In this document: one piece after another, positions 20,096 to 30,700 of the stretch
Position numbering within the stretch: the stretch's first letter is position 1
Layout: each line of letters begins with the position of its first letter
DNA from: Scheffersomyces stipitis CBS 6054
Lineage: Eukaryota; Ascomycota; Pichiomycetes; Serinales; Debaryomycetaceae
Assembly (NCBI RefSeq): GCF_000209165.1
Contig: NC_009068.1
Coordinates: forward strand, 2,914,001-2,978,000
Direction of reading: 5' to 3'
Length of the DNA: 64,000 nt
Program-made: the position numbers and the translations under genes
The notes under the pieces: generated by a model
Databases searched by the model: none
Told to the model about the DNA's origin: nothing
What the model saw: the letters and a program-made list of their open reading frames with translations, nothing else

Positions 20096-22105
20096 CTAAT
20101 CTAACGAATAAGTGGGTCGCACATGGCTGTCAAACCATCTGGTTATCCCGTACCTGGGGTTGATCTTCAACGTTGTGCCATCGCACTCAAAGATAAACGA
20201 ATTGATGCGGATGTAGTCGATGTTGGGATTAGATTGCAAGTAGAACAACGCTACATGCTGGACTTTGTACCACTCATCGTAGATGTTGGGATGTATCATA
20301 CCCAAACCGAGATTGGGACAACCACCGGCCCTGCTGCCAAATATATCTACCTTTTTTAAAGTCTTGAGATGACGAACCAACTCCAAAACCTCGTTGGCAT
20401 TATCGCCTGGATTTAATCGTATCCCTTTTAATTTCTGCATCTTGTACAATTTCTCATAGAACCCAGTGTTGTTCGGGATTGCCGCTAGTACATTGAAGTT
20501 GGTACTATCCTGATAGTTATCAACTTCCGAACGAATCTGAAGGGAAAGCTTCGTCAAACTGCAACTGAAATTAACTATTGCATCAGCGTAGCGTGAGAAA
20601 TATTTCCTCTCATCACTCTCGGTAGGCAATGGTATCGTGTGGTTCAACCGTATTACCAATTCCAAAGACTTTAAACATGCATATGGCAAGTTCTGGAGGA
20701 AATCAGGAACTGTGTCCACCATAGCCTCTCTGTAATCAATACATAAATTCTTTAGACCTGTAAGATGATAGCTGATTTGTACTAGAAAGCTGGGTTGCAA
20801 CATGGTCAAGAGTTGCCGTCTTCCCATTTCTGAATCGATTTCGTTATGATCCAAAATTTGATATTCAGACATTCCTTTCAAGAATAATGATTTCAAATTG
20901 GGCAAGTTCACTGAGTCTATGAATAGTTTGGCATCATTTGGACTAACCAACATATTATCTAATGCCAATACCGAAAGGTTACATAAACGATGCAATTTTG
21001 TATTCTTGAATAAAGCAGCTAGTGAATGCAATTCCATATCGTGTAAGGTGGAGTGAATTGTAGAATGCGTTCCGCCATTGGTTATGCTGTCTAAGTTTCT
21101 GAACGATATGAGGTCTCTACTGTTAGGCAAGAGGATATTGTTGTTACTATTAGCTTCAGCATGTTTGTGAAACCGCGACAAAACCAATGCCCTGATATTG
21201 GTACTGACTCGAACAGAATCGTTTGTGTTCACCAACAAGTTGTCGATAATTTTTGTCAATTTTCTAGAGTTCTGAAACGGTTGGATTTGCAAATTGACCA
21301 AGTTCGGGAAGTTCAACCTGCTACAGTCGTCCAACTCGTTGTCCTCAGGAAGCTCGTTGAGATAATTACTGAACTTGATATTGAGAATTAGGGTATGGAC
21401 TAGTTCTTTGCGGGGCATATTGTACAAGAACTCCAACCGGAAGTTGTCGTTAATCCAGATTAATTGTCTGAGATGAACAAAGTTCTGGAAGAGCTGTATT
21501 AAGCGGGCGTTTAAGTCGTAGTCGTATATGTTGAGAGAGTCCGGAAGGTTGATGCACTCGAACTTCTTGATGTGAGGAAACTCTACATCTTCTCGATTAT
21601 CTTTATACTCACGGCTGAATTTAGTGTTATACTCCTTGATGAATCTTTTGAAGTTGTACGAACTGTTGATGTAGGTGCAAGAGAACTCCTTTCGCTGACG
21701 AGCCGTGCCTCCAAGGTCCTGGCGGGACTCAAAATGTCTGAAACTGTATTCCTTTTCATTGTTGAACACATTGAAGTCCTGGTCTATTACGATATATTGG
21801 TACAATCTCGGTACCGTACTAGTATAGAGAGCTTTGTTCACTCTGAGTAATTTGATGCAGTCGAATTGTGAGAGTTCGTTAGCTACTTTGAGTCGTATTT
21901 CATATGGCAACTTATCGAAAGTGAAGTTGTTGGCAGCAGGCGACTTTTCTACAGGTCTTGTAACTGCTTCCCACGAGGCAGCCGTGGAAATGGAAGATCT
22001 GGTAGAGTCCTGGTCGTAGAGAAGCGGATTCTTAGCATAACCAATTGGAGAGTTGAACAGAGAGATCGGGAACTGGTTGTTTTCGATGAGATTTGCAGGA
22101 GCCAT
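20096..22105 (-). CDS. F-box protein with leucine-rich-repeat-like region
   Basis: The 669-residue protein has an F-box at about residues 63-105 (FDKLPYEIRLKVANELSQFDCIKLLRVNKALY, a classic LP..I...I...L...D...L..V...), which would bind Skp1 and place it in an SCF ubiquitin ligase. The remainder contains many LxxLxL segments (LNFPNLVNLQIQPF, LCNLSVLALDNML, LPNLKSLFLKGM, ACLKSLELVIRL, LKTLKKVDIFG), suggesting irregular leucine-rich repeats that would bind substrates. S. cerevisiae has uncharacterised F-box/LRR proteins of similar plan, but I cannot assign an orthologue. The ATG at 22105 opens the frame. No transmembrane segment is visible. Confidence 0.75.
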   Translation of the reverse strand: MAPANLIENNQFPISLFNSPIGYAKNPLLYDQDSTRSSISTAASWEAVTRPVEKSPAANNFTFDKLPYEIRLKVANELSQFDCIKLLRVNKALYTSTVPRLYQYIVIDQDFNVFNNEKEYSFRHFESRQDLGGTARQRKEFSCTYINSSYNFKRFIKEYNTKFSREYKDNREDVEFPHIKKFECINLPDSLNIYDYDLNARLIQLFQNFVHLRQLIWINDNFRLEFLYNMPRKELVHTLILNIKFSNYLNELPEDNELDDCSRLNFPNLVNLQIQPFQNSRKLTKIIDNLLVNTNDSVRVSTNIRALVLSRFHKHAEANSNNNILLPNSRDLISFRNLDSITNGGTHSTIHSTLHDMELHSLAALFKNTKLHRLCNLSVLALDNMLVSPNDAKLFIDSVNLPNLKSLFLKGMSEYQILDHNEIDSEMGRRQLLTMLQPSFLVQISYHLTGLKNLCIDYREAMVDTVPDFLQNLPYACLKSLELVIRLNHTIPLPTESDERKYFSRYADAIVNFSCSLTKLSLQIRSEVDNYQDSTNFNVLAAIPNNTGFYEKLYKMQKLKGIRLNPGDNANEVLELVRHLKTLKKVDIFGSRAGGCPNLGLGMIHPNIYDEWYKVQHVALFYLQSNPNIDYIRINSFIFECDGTTLKINPRYGITRWFDSHVRPTYSLD

Positions 22106-23291
22106 GTATGTGGATTTGTATTATGGATTAAATATGAATATATGTGATAATGAGAATACCTGAATATGCAAAGTGAAAGTTAATAAAGATCAGGATTTCT
22201 ATTTGATCAGGATGTGAGCTTCAGTATCTTGCTGACTGTGGTTTCAATATTAATCGATTCTTGTATCATTCAATTTCTAGACCACAACTCTCTTTATACA
22301 CTCTACGAATTTCCTAATCTTGCGCCAGTTCGAACTCAGTATGTACCACTTGATCTCTTAGAATCTATCTGATACCTCTATTAACGCGATGGTCTCAGAT
22401 ATACAGGTCTTGACTTTCTCTAGAAGCCCGTGTGACTACAGCTGTATGCCTTCTGTTCAGTGGAGATTGGTGGTTGGCTTATCTCGGCCTGCAGATATTC
22501 AGCAGACATGCAGGTGAATGTGGAGATGATAAACGATAAAGAGGATTTTGCTACGAGGCCAAATTTTGGTCAACCAGTAGCACGACAGAGAAGTTGCAAA
22601 ATCTCAAATCTGAACCATATCTGTAATCAAGATACTTATATAGAAGTATTATATATGGATACAATTTAACTGTACGTCTACATGTGGATAGAGGTTTATT
22701 CTGGTCAGTTGTGCACATGATGAGAATCACCTGACATAGAATCACAAGACAAAGATGGATCAGCTGTACGCTGTCTCTCAAAGCCACTATTTATGACTTA
22801 AAAGTCGGTGAACTTTCCCTGCCAGTACAATTGCTCCACACCAAACACAAGCCCAAGCGCAAGCTGCTTTGCGTCTATTCTGTGTCCAATGTCTGTCTCA
22901 TTTCAGCCTCTGTTCCAACCTCTTCAAATCCACTGGCCCCGTCTCACATATGAGGCGACTATATGCAGCACTCCAGGTTCACTTATGTTTAAAGAGAATA
23001 TGCATGTCAATTCAGGTGAGCTCGTGTTGAGGCGATCTTTTTTTTTACTATTATTGTTTACGCAACTGTTACAGATTCTTCTTCTAGCCATCAGGCTTGA
23101 TACTGCCATTTGATACTTGGCTATTACTATTTGAGTTAACTTATTTGATCTATTTGAATTTGTCGATTCAACTCATTATTTATTTGACTTGGTTGTCTGA
23201 ATTGATATTGAAATTGTAGACTGAGAATTGTTTTTCTTCCTTTTTCACTTCGTTCCAATCCAACTAATACTACTGCGCTTTGTTTAAGGAT
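22106..23291. promoter_or_regulatory. Divergent promoter between the F-box gene and SEC2
   Basis: The 1.2 kb divergent region contains no gene that can be supported. It is AT-rich, with a poly-T run near 23036-23046 and TTTGA-rich sequence just before SEC2. Confidence 0.5.
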
Positions 23292-25376
23292 ATGTCGAGC
23301 GAGTCATTAGACGAGAGGCTAACGGCCGAGATTACACTGCTTTCGACCAAATTGGTAACCGCTGTCGCCAAACAGCTGGACCTAGAAGAAGCAGTGCTTC
23401 ACTTGAGGAAAGAGCTTCAGCTGGCCAAGCTTGAGCAACGCCGATATGAGCTGGATTCGGCTAAGTACAAGGAGTTGGTGCCTAGATACACAAAGTTGAG
23501 AGAGGACTTCCAGACTACCGAGGACAAAATGAGACTTGCTGAAACTGAACGTACCCGTTTGGAGCACGAAGTAGAGGATTTGACAGCATCTTTGTTTGAC
23601 GAAGCCAACACCAGAGTCAGTAATGCAGCCAGAGAGACTCACAACTACAAAGTCAAAAACAAGAAGCTTCAAGAGGAGCTTGAAGAAAAGCAGACGATTA
23701 TTGACGATCTTCAGGAGCAGTTGAAGGACTTGAAGATTTTGTTTATCCGTATTGACAATCAACAAAGGCTGTTTGCGAACAGTACCAGCAATGGCAATAA
23801 CAATTCTAACTCCCGTTTGGGGACTCCACGAGTTGAACAGGGTAGTTTCAGCGCGTCGGAGAACGGTGCTTCTGACAGCTACTCCCGTACACTTACCGAA
23901 GACGAATCAGGAGACAATTCTACTACTGTTTCAGGCAACGATACCACTTATCAGCAGCAGCAACTCCGTGCCCCGGTATTTTCGCCACTTGTGAGTCTGA
24001 TTCGCTTGGACCTCAACAACTACAACCACGACTTCAAAGCATTTGTTTATTTGCTAATTCGACCTCTGTTCCAGTTTGACTTTGCGAACCTCAAGAATAC
24101 CCGTTTTTTCCGTAAAATATGGACCGAGGAGATTGAAAACAGTATCCTGGTACCGCCATTGCCGAGCACGAGCTCGTTAATGAACAGATGGCTGAAGGGG
24201 AAACTGTTGTGGAACTCCATTGTAGAAGGTAGAGCCGTAATTCAACCAGTTAAAGGTGTTAATGAAGTGTTTAAATTGGCATACAAAGGCGGGAAAGACG
24301 GTGAAAGAAGTATACGATCTTCCACGGCAGCAGCTGCAGCAGCTCCTGTAGCCATTAAAGATCCTTGTGGCTTCTGTGGAGAGTGTAGAGACGATATCTT
24401 GGAGCACTCCAGATTGTACTATATCAAGTTATTAGAGACTTCTGTCCATGGCAGTAACGCTAAAGATTCTGATGTTCATGATGTAATTGCCCAGTACCCA
24501 CTTTGCAACTACTGTTTGATCAAATTACGTAACATTTGTGACTTGTTTGCCAAGTTGAGGTTGATCCACTCCAATATTTACAATCTAAAACAAAACCATG
24601 CGTTCGAAGAGTTTGGTCTTGTATCTTCTTCCAACTTTCCACAGTTCAAGAGAACGAGTTCTGGAACCGGCTCCCCTAATCTTCTGGGATCTGAAGATGG
24701 CATTCTTACGAACAGTTCTTCTCGTAGGATAGCTTTAAGCAGAAAGGAGGAATCCAAGTTGATCAAGATTTACATCATGTTAGCATTGATTAGAAACAAG
24801 ATTTTCTGGAGCAAATTGGGCTTCTGGGACAATGCGGCTAACATTGACGAAATCAACGTAGACGAAATCCATTATGAGACTTTTAAAGATATGATTTCCT
24901 CTTCACCATCTTTGCACTCTAAGGATTCAAGAAGATCCACGGTAACAGAGGTCCCTTCTACTCCACAGACAAATGATGGAAGTGCCGTGTTCAAACCAAG
25001 AGATGAAAAGCGCGGTCTGGCTTCATTGGTGTCTCCTAGAGAGATCTTACAGGAGAAAGCAAGTAAAAGTCGTAACAACAGCCAAAATGGCACTGACGAA
25101 GAAGACACAGATAATGAACGATTTGCCGACAGTTCAGACAAATTTCAGGAAGAGCAAAACCAAACGAATGGCGACACTAACGATCAAGGTAATGTAGATA
25201 ATAAGCTGTTGCGATCCAGCAGACTGTTGGGGTCCAACAAACTGTTGCACTCCCCTGTGGAAGAAGCTGTTGGGTTAGAGAGAAAAAACTCCAAGTCCAA
25301 ACAGTTTACGAAGAAGATGAATAAATCATTAGAGCACACCATAGAGATGTTGAAGGAGAGTATTGAAGACTCTTAG
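23292..25376 (+). CDS. SEC2: Rab guanine nucleotide exchange factor Sec2
   Basis: Sec2 activates the Rab GTPase Sec4 on secretory vesicles for transport to growth sites. The 694-residue product begins with a long coiled coil at about residues 5-160, rich in heptads (LEEAVLHLRKELQLAKLEQ, KLREDFQTTEDKMRLAETERTRLEHEVEDLTASLFDEAN), which is the Sec2p exchange domain; the segment EVEDLTASLFDEAN is highly typical of Sec2/Rabin. A cysteine-containing central domain (CGFCGECRDDI, YPLCNYCLIKLRNICDLFAKLR) and a Ser-rich, phosphorylatable tail follow. Length is near that of S. cerevisiae Sec2. The ATG at 23292 (MSSESLDERL) is used; the in-frame TTG four codons earlier is not. With BNI1 next door, both adjacent genes act in polarised growth. 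Confidence 0.9.
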   Translation: MSSESLDERLTAEITLLSTKLVTAVAKQLDLEEAVLHLRKELQLAKLEQRRYELDSAKYKELVPRYTKLREDFQTTEDKMRLAETERTRLEHEVEDLTASLFDEANTRVSNAARETHNYKVKNKKLQEELEEKQTIIDDLQEQLKDLKILFIRIDNQQRLFANSTSNGNNNSNSRLGTPRVEQGSFSASENGASDSYSRTLTEDESGDNSTTVSGNDTTYQQQQLRAPVFSPLVSLIRLDLNNYNHDFKAFVYLLIRPLFQFDFANLKNTRFFRKIWTEEIENSILVPPLPSTSSLMNRWLKGKLLWNSIVEGRAVIQPVKGVNEVFKLAYKGGKDGERSIRSSTAAAAAAPVAIKDPCGFCGECRDDILEHSRLYYIKLLETSVHGSNAKDSDVHDVIAQYPLCNYCLIKLRNICDLFAKLRLIHSNIYNLKQNHAFEEFGLVSSSNFPQFKRTSSGTGSPNLLGSEDGILTNSSSRRIALSRKEESKLIKIYIMLALIRNKIFWSKLGFWDNAANIDEINVDEIHYETFKDMISSSPSLHSKDSRRSTVTEVPSTPQTNDGSAVFKPRDEKRGLASLVSPREILQEKASKSRNNSQNGTDEEDTDNERFADSSDKFQEEQNQTNGDTNDQGNVDNKLLRSSRLLGSNKLLHSPVEEAVGLERKNSKSKQFTKKMNKSLEHTIEMLKESIEDS

Positions 25377-27785
25377 TAATATAATATCAACAGCATAATA
25401 TGGTATTTGTACAATCCATAACACTACAATTTCACGCATTAGAGTATGAGACTCCATAGTAAAGTTACAGTTAGTCTAAGTACGCTGATGTCAAATAGGA
25501 GCAGTGGTACGGTTATCCAAAACGGTTGGAATGTAGAACACAGTATCACACAGTATAATTATCGTTGAGCATAGTACAATTGCGATATTGTAAGTAAACC
25601 GAGAATAGGACCTACTATTCAGTTCGGCTTGAGATTGAGATTGTACCACAGTTTCTACCAAGTTAATATACAGTTATATATCGGGTATCGACATGTAGTG
25701 CAAACAGTTAGACTAGTCTAGCTGTGTAGTATTCTACAGTGCGGTAAATAACCAGCATCACAGTAGGAACGAGGCGGATACAAGGCTAGCTTTTGCATAT
25801 GGTGTTTCTTAGTAGACAAAGTAGGGCGTTGTAGTGACTTAGGGCAAGTCATCAAGAGAACAAAATAGGCAACACATGAAACGCCAGCGTACTGTAAACG
25901 GAGCAACTTTTAGAGGGATAGTTCAGGAAATAAGGGCTGGTTTTGGGTGTTCATGGCTCATTGGACACAGTCGATTTCGCTTGTCCCATGTATAGAACAA
26001 ACAGAACAATGTACCGAACAATGAGATTTAGTCTGCCCAAGAAATACTAGAATTTTCTTAGAGCTCTGAGTGAGCACAGAAGAATAAAGGGCAAAGATTG
26101 CTAACATAATCTGTAGGCTACAATGACCAATAAAGGGTAGCTACAGAAGATTCAGGTGTTAAGAGTAACAAAATCTATATACCTATGATAATTGACCTCT
26201 GGAATAGCGAGAGAAGCGGAACCTTCTGGTGGCTGAAGCTGGCTTTCGCAGGAAAATGGGTGCAATTTAGGGAGAGACAAGAACAGACAGAGACACACAA
26301 TCTACCAGATTTAAGTAACACAGGGAATCAACCCACTGCGAACAAGACAAGCACTTCCTCTTAGAGCTATTAAGGTCGATCTTTGTTTGTGGGCCTGGGA
26401 GTTTCATGTAGCTAGAGCCCTGATTCTCTGTAATTTGTGCTAAAACGCGTACCGTGAGTTAGCGACAGCAAATGTAATATAGCGAGACTAGTCCCCCAGC
26501 AACGGCTACACAAATTATAGAACAACCAGCACCGGCACCAGACGTGCATCATTGCTGGCACGGCCATTGTTTGACAGATCGTGAATTGTCTGACCCAACA
26601 ATATAGGCAGGTACCACTATGTATTAACAATGTATTAACAATGTAGTAAATTTGTCACGAAATGTTTCAGAAGAGAGAAGAATGAATAGTGAATAACGTA
26701 AAAATTGTTAAAAATTAATAGTGAAGAATGTGAACAAAACGAGAGTCAGTAGACGAGAGGAAACGTAAGAAACGTAAGAAACGTAAGAAACAAAGAATTT
26801 CGAAACTAACATCAAACCACTAAGAAGACCAACTTGCCATTGCACTCGAACGAATCAGTATACTCGTGTCCATGTATCATTTCGGTAGGTTCTGAAAAGT
26901 TAGATCTAGTCCCACTATTTATTTGTCTCAGTGTTCGGTATTACTACAGTTTCGGTATTCAGTCTCAGTATTCTCAGTTTTGAGCAGACCAAACTCTCCT
27001 CAAAACTTCAGTATCATTAGCGAGTGTAAATTTAGTAAACACAAACTGAACAAATAGCACAATCACAAAACGACCTCCAAGCCTATCTCCCCATACTAGC
27101 CACCTCTATCTGACCCTGACTAATAGAGACATTGCCATTTCTCCCTATCGTACTAAACCTCCCTCTGTTCCCCAGTCGCCCTAAGGCTATATGCACACGG
27201 AAAAATTGTGCGTGGGTTTTACATGTGTGTCAAGATTTGCTAGCCGACTAGCATTTGAGATTTGAATACAATTTCACATACCTCCAGTCAGTAATATCAC
27301 CAGGATTGACTGCCACGGCCCTCTTAAGAGACTCTGTCGCCAGCAAACACCGCAAAGGGCCCGCACAGTCTGTGAAGTCTGGCAACCATTATAGCCACCG
27401 TCTTCACTTTTCATTGTAGTCTTTTCTGAATCGAACATCAACAAAACAACGCAGTCTCAACAGAGACAGATAAAGTCACAAGAATACCAAGCCTCACATA
27501 CAAATAAGGTAATAGCACCAGCGTACCAGCCTTCACCACAAGCGCGTATCTGTTATCATTCTATCTTGTCATATTCTGGTAGTCATCTGAATCAATACAT
27601 CATACAGATTCAAATCGGAGAATACCGTAATCAAGAACTTGCAACGCTAACAAGACTTATAACAACAACCATAAAACCATCATAACTAATAGCACCAACC
27701 TCATTAACATCATTAACATCTTCATCTCCATTCTTATCATAAAGATTTCGTCAATTCTCACACAATCATCAACTCATATATCGTA
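25377..27785. promoter_or_regulatory. BNI1: Long gene-free region upstream of BNI1
   Basis: This 2.4 kb stretch between SEC2 and BNI1 has no supported gene. It contains a 9-bp tandem repeat at 26761-26791, a short doublet of ATGTATTAACA near 26620-26641 and a doublet of CATTAACAT near 27703-27721. The 350 bases before BNI1 are CA-rich and G-poor on the coding strand, as in yeast 5' leaders. A long regulated promoter or leader is likely. Confidence 0.5.
26761..26791 (+). repeat. 9-bp tandem repeat (AAACGTAAG x3.4)
   Basis: Three full units of AAACGTAAG and a partial fourth lie about 1 kb upstream of the BNI1 start. Function unknown. Confidence 0.85.
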
Positions 27786-30700
27786 ATGCGTAGAAAGCCT
27801 GTAGAATACAATTCGGGCTCTCCTTCTTCATTGAACCCTCGGATAAACGATGAACTAAACAATTCCAGACCATATAAATCAGGAAACGAAAACGGCCATT
27901 CCCATAACGACTATCCCAATTCCAATACCGGGACTTCCGATCCCCACAGGGCTTCCACCAGCTCATTTTTCTCGTTGCGAAAAGCCAAAGACAGATACAG
28001 TGCTGCTGAAAACTACAGCGACACATCTTCGACTGATTCAGCCAGTATTATCAGCGGTGGAACCAGCAACTCAAATTCAGGAACACCTGTTAGACGACAA
28101 AGTTTGGGTAACCTTCTTTCCAAATCGTCTCATACCAACCGTTCAACACTTTCCACCATCATTCCCACGTCACAGGTAACAAACTCAAACCATTCGCGAC
28201 ATGCATCCACATATAGCATTTCCACTGTTAACCCGTACGATACTGCAACATCGAAAACCTCGTCACGACCTAACGGAGGTCTATCTCGTAGATCGACCAC
28301 TGCATCACAATCTTCTGTCTCGTCAGCGACGTTGATATCAAAGCCAACGTTGTCGCATCACGATCCACTTCAGGGCCAAGGTGGCTTCTACATGGAGAAG
28401 CCGACACTGATCTTTGAGATAGACAGGCTCTTCAGAGAGTTGATGGAAAAGAGAGACTTTCGTTCGTTGCCTGCTACGGCAAAACAGGAGATGGTCAACT
28501 TCAGTCCTGACAAGAAGTGGATGTTGATCTACCAAGACGCCTTGACTGAATATCAGCGTAATGAACGTATGGCACAAAACAAGGATGAGACCTTAACTCC
28601 GTCCTATTTCAGTAAGCTCTTGATGTCGAAGAATATTCTGGCTGGTCAACTCAAAAAATTGTGGGTTTCGTTGAGAACTGAGAGGATCTCCTGGGTGAGA
28701 ACTTTCATCTACGATTGCCAGGGAGATGTATTGTTGCTGACATATCTTCTCAAATTACAGCAGATAATAAGCGAAACAGACGCTTTTGACATCAATGACG
28801 ATATCTTTGACAGAGAGTTTAACACGCTTACCGCGTTGAAGTGTATGATGAACCAGAAATTGGGTGCAGAAAGAGTAAAAACTGATGTAAATCTCTATGT
28901 GAACGCCATAGCAGGCTCATTATTATCACCTCGTATTGTGACAAGAAACATTGCAGCCGAGACTCTTACCTTCATGATAGCCTACTACCATGCTCAAGAC
29001 GGAGATCAGAGTAAGTACCACAAGATCTTGAAGGCATTGGATTCCATACCCAGTAGACCCCACTTTGAGTTCGACAACGACATCAAAAACTCTCGTAAGA
29101 AATTGGTTAGAAAACCACCTGCTCCAGATCGGTACAAGCGTTTTGAGTTGTGGGTTCACCTTGTAGAAAAGACTGTAGACGGTAAGGGAAAGTATATGAA
29201 TTCACTAGTCGGAGCTAGTGAAGAGTTCAAGTCAGCTGTTTCTGGAGCCAAAGGAGTGGCTACATCCAGCATAGAGAATCATTTGATGGAATACTGCCTT
29301 GGAACTATGTTGTTGATCAACACTATTATTGACTATGGTGTAGATTATAGGGTTAGAATCCATTTAAGAGCCCAGTTCAAGGCAGCAGGCTTGGATAGAC
29401 TATTCGAGAAGTTCAGAGACTTGGGCTATGGCGCTCTTAACCAACAATGTAACAATTACTTCGACAAAGCAGAAAGCGACGAAGAGGAGTTGAAATCTCG
29501 TGCCAACATCAATGAGAACTTAGACTTCGACGATCCTGTGGCCTTAGTGCAATCTTTATGGGAAAGTGTGAAGAACAGTGAGGCCCAGGGACATTTTATT
29601 AGTGCCATTCAACATCTTTTCTTGAATCAGAATGAGAAAAAGGATAATGCTGATGATATGGTCAGAAGTTTGCGCTTATTAGACGGTTTGATACAGAACA
29701 TTTCTATGGTTCACACTACAAATGATGATTCCGCTATGGGCATAGCCATTAATAGATTATACAGCGGAATGACAACAGATGACCAATTTAGGAAAGCTGT
29801 TGAAGAAGCAAAGAACTTTAAAAAGATTGCTGAAGAAGCAACTGCAGAACGTGACGACATGTCTCGACAGATTTCTATGGGAGCAGATGGTTTGATTGCC
29901 AGATTGTCCAATGAAGTTAGAGAACAAGAAACTGTATTACAAAGATCTCGTCGTATGAATGAAGAATTGAACCGAGAATTGGAAGAATTGAAACGAAAAC
30001 ATCTCCGTGAAAAGCAGCAACAGGAGCTTGAGATGCGTGAGCTCTTGATTCTGTTGAATAACGGCGCCAACATCAACACAAGACATGTATCTGAAGATGG
30101 TGGAAAGACCACAGTGTCGATCCGTACTTCTAACGAACAATTAATTAGTAGACTTCAAAAACAAATCCGCCGAAGAAATGCGGAGTACAAACAAGACAAT
30201 AGACAATTTGGCACGGTAGTCGAACCAAGTTCCAGATTAAGAGCCTTGAGAGACCAGATGGATGATATCGAGAATATGGCTAGAGAATTAGAAATGACTG
30301 AATTTGAAACCTATGTTGATCCAGCAGAAGCCGAACAAGCACCAGTTGTTGAAGAGATCCCTTCTGAACCTGAAGTTGAAGAGTCAGAGTCAGAATCTTC
30401 TGAAGAAAATGAAGACGACGAAGAAGAAGATATGGATGAACCCATCAACACGAGTCCTTCCAGACCGGTAAGAAGTGACGATTTGGTTAAGTTGGATAGT
30501 TTGAGAAAGAAACTTTCTTCTTTGCAGAGCGAATCTAATGATATTATGAAGTTCAACAATAGTGCCATGTTCAACAAGCAGAAGTACTTGGCTATGGAGA
30601 GATTGCGAGAATTGGAGAACAATTTCAAAGACTTCAATATAGATTTCAATGTCAGCGAAGAACCAGAATTGAACGACTTCAGCTTTGACTCAACAGCTGA

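Noticed and set aside
22318..22345. GTTCGAACT, B-box-like, near 22327
   Set aside because: The flanking bases cannot form a T stem and there is no A box upstream.
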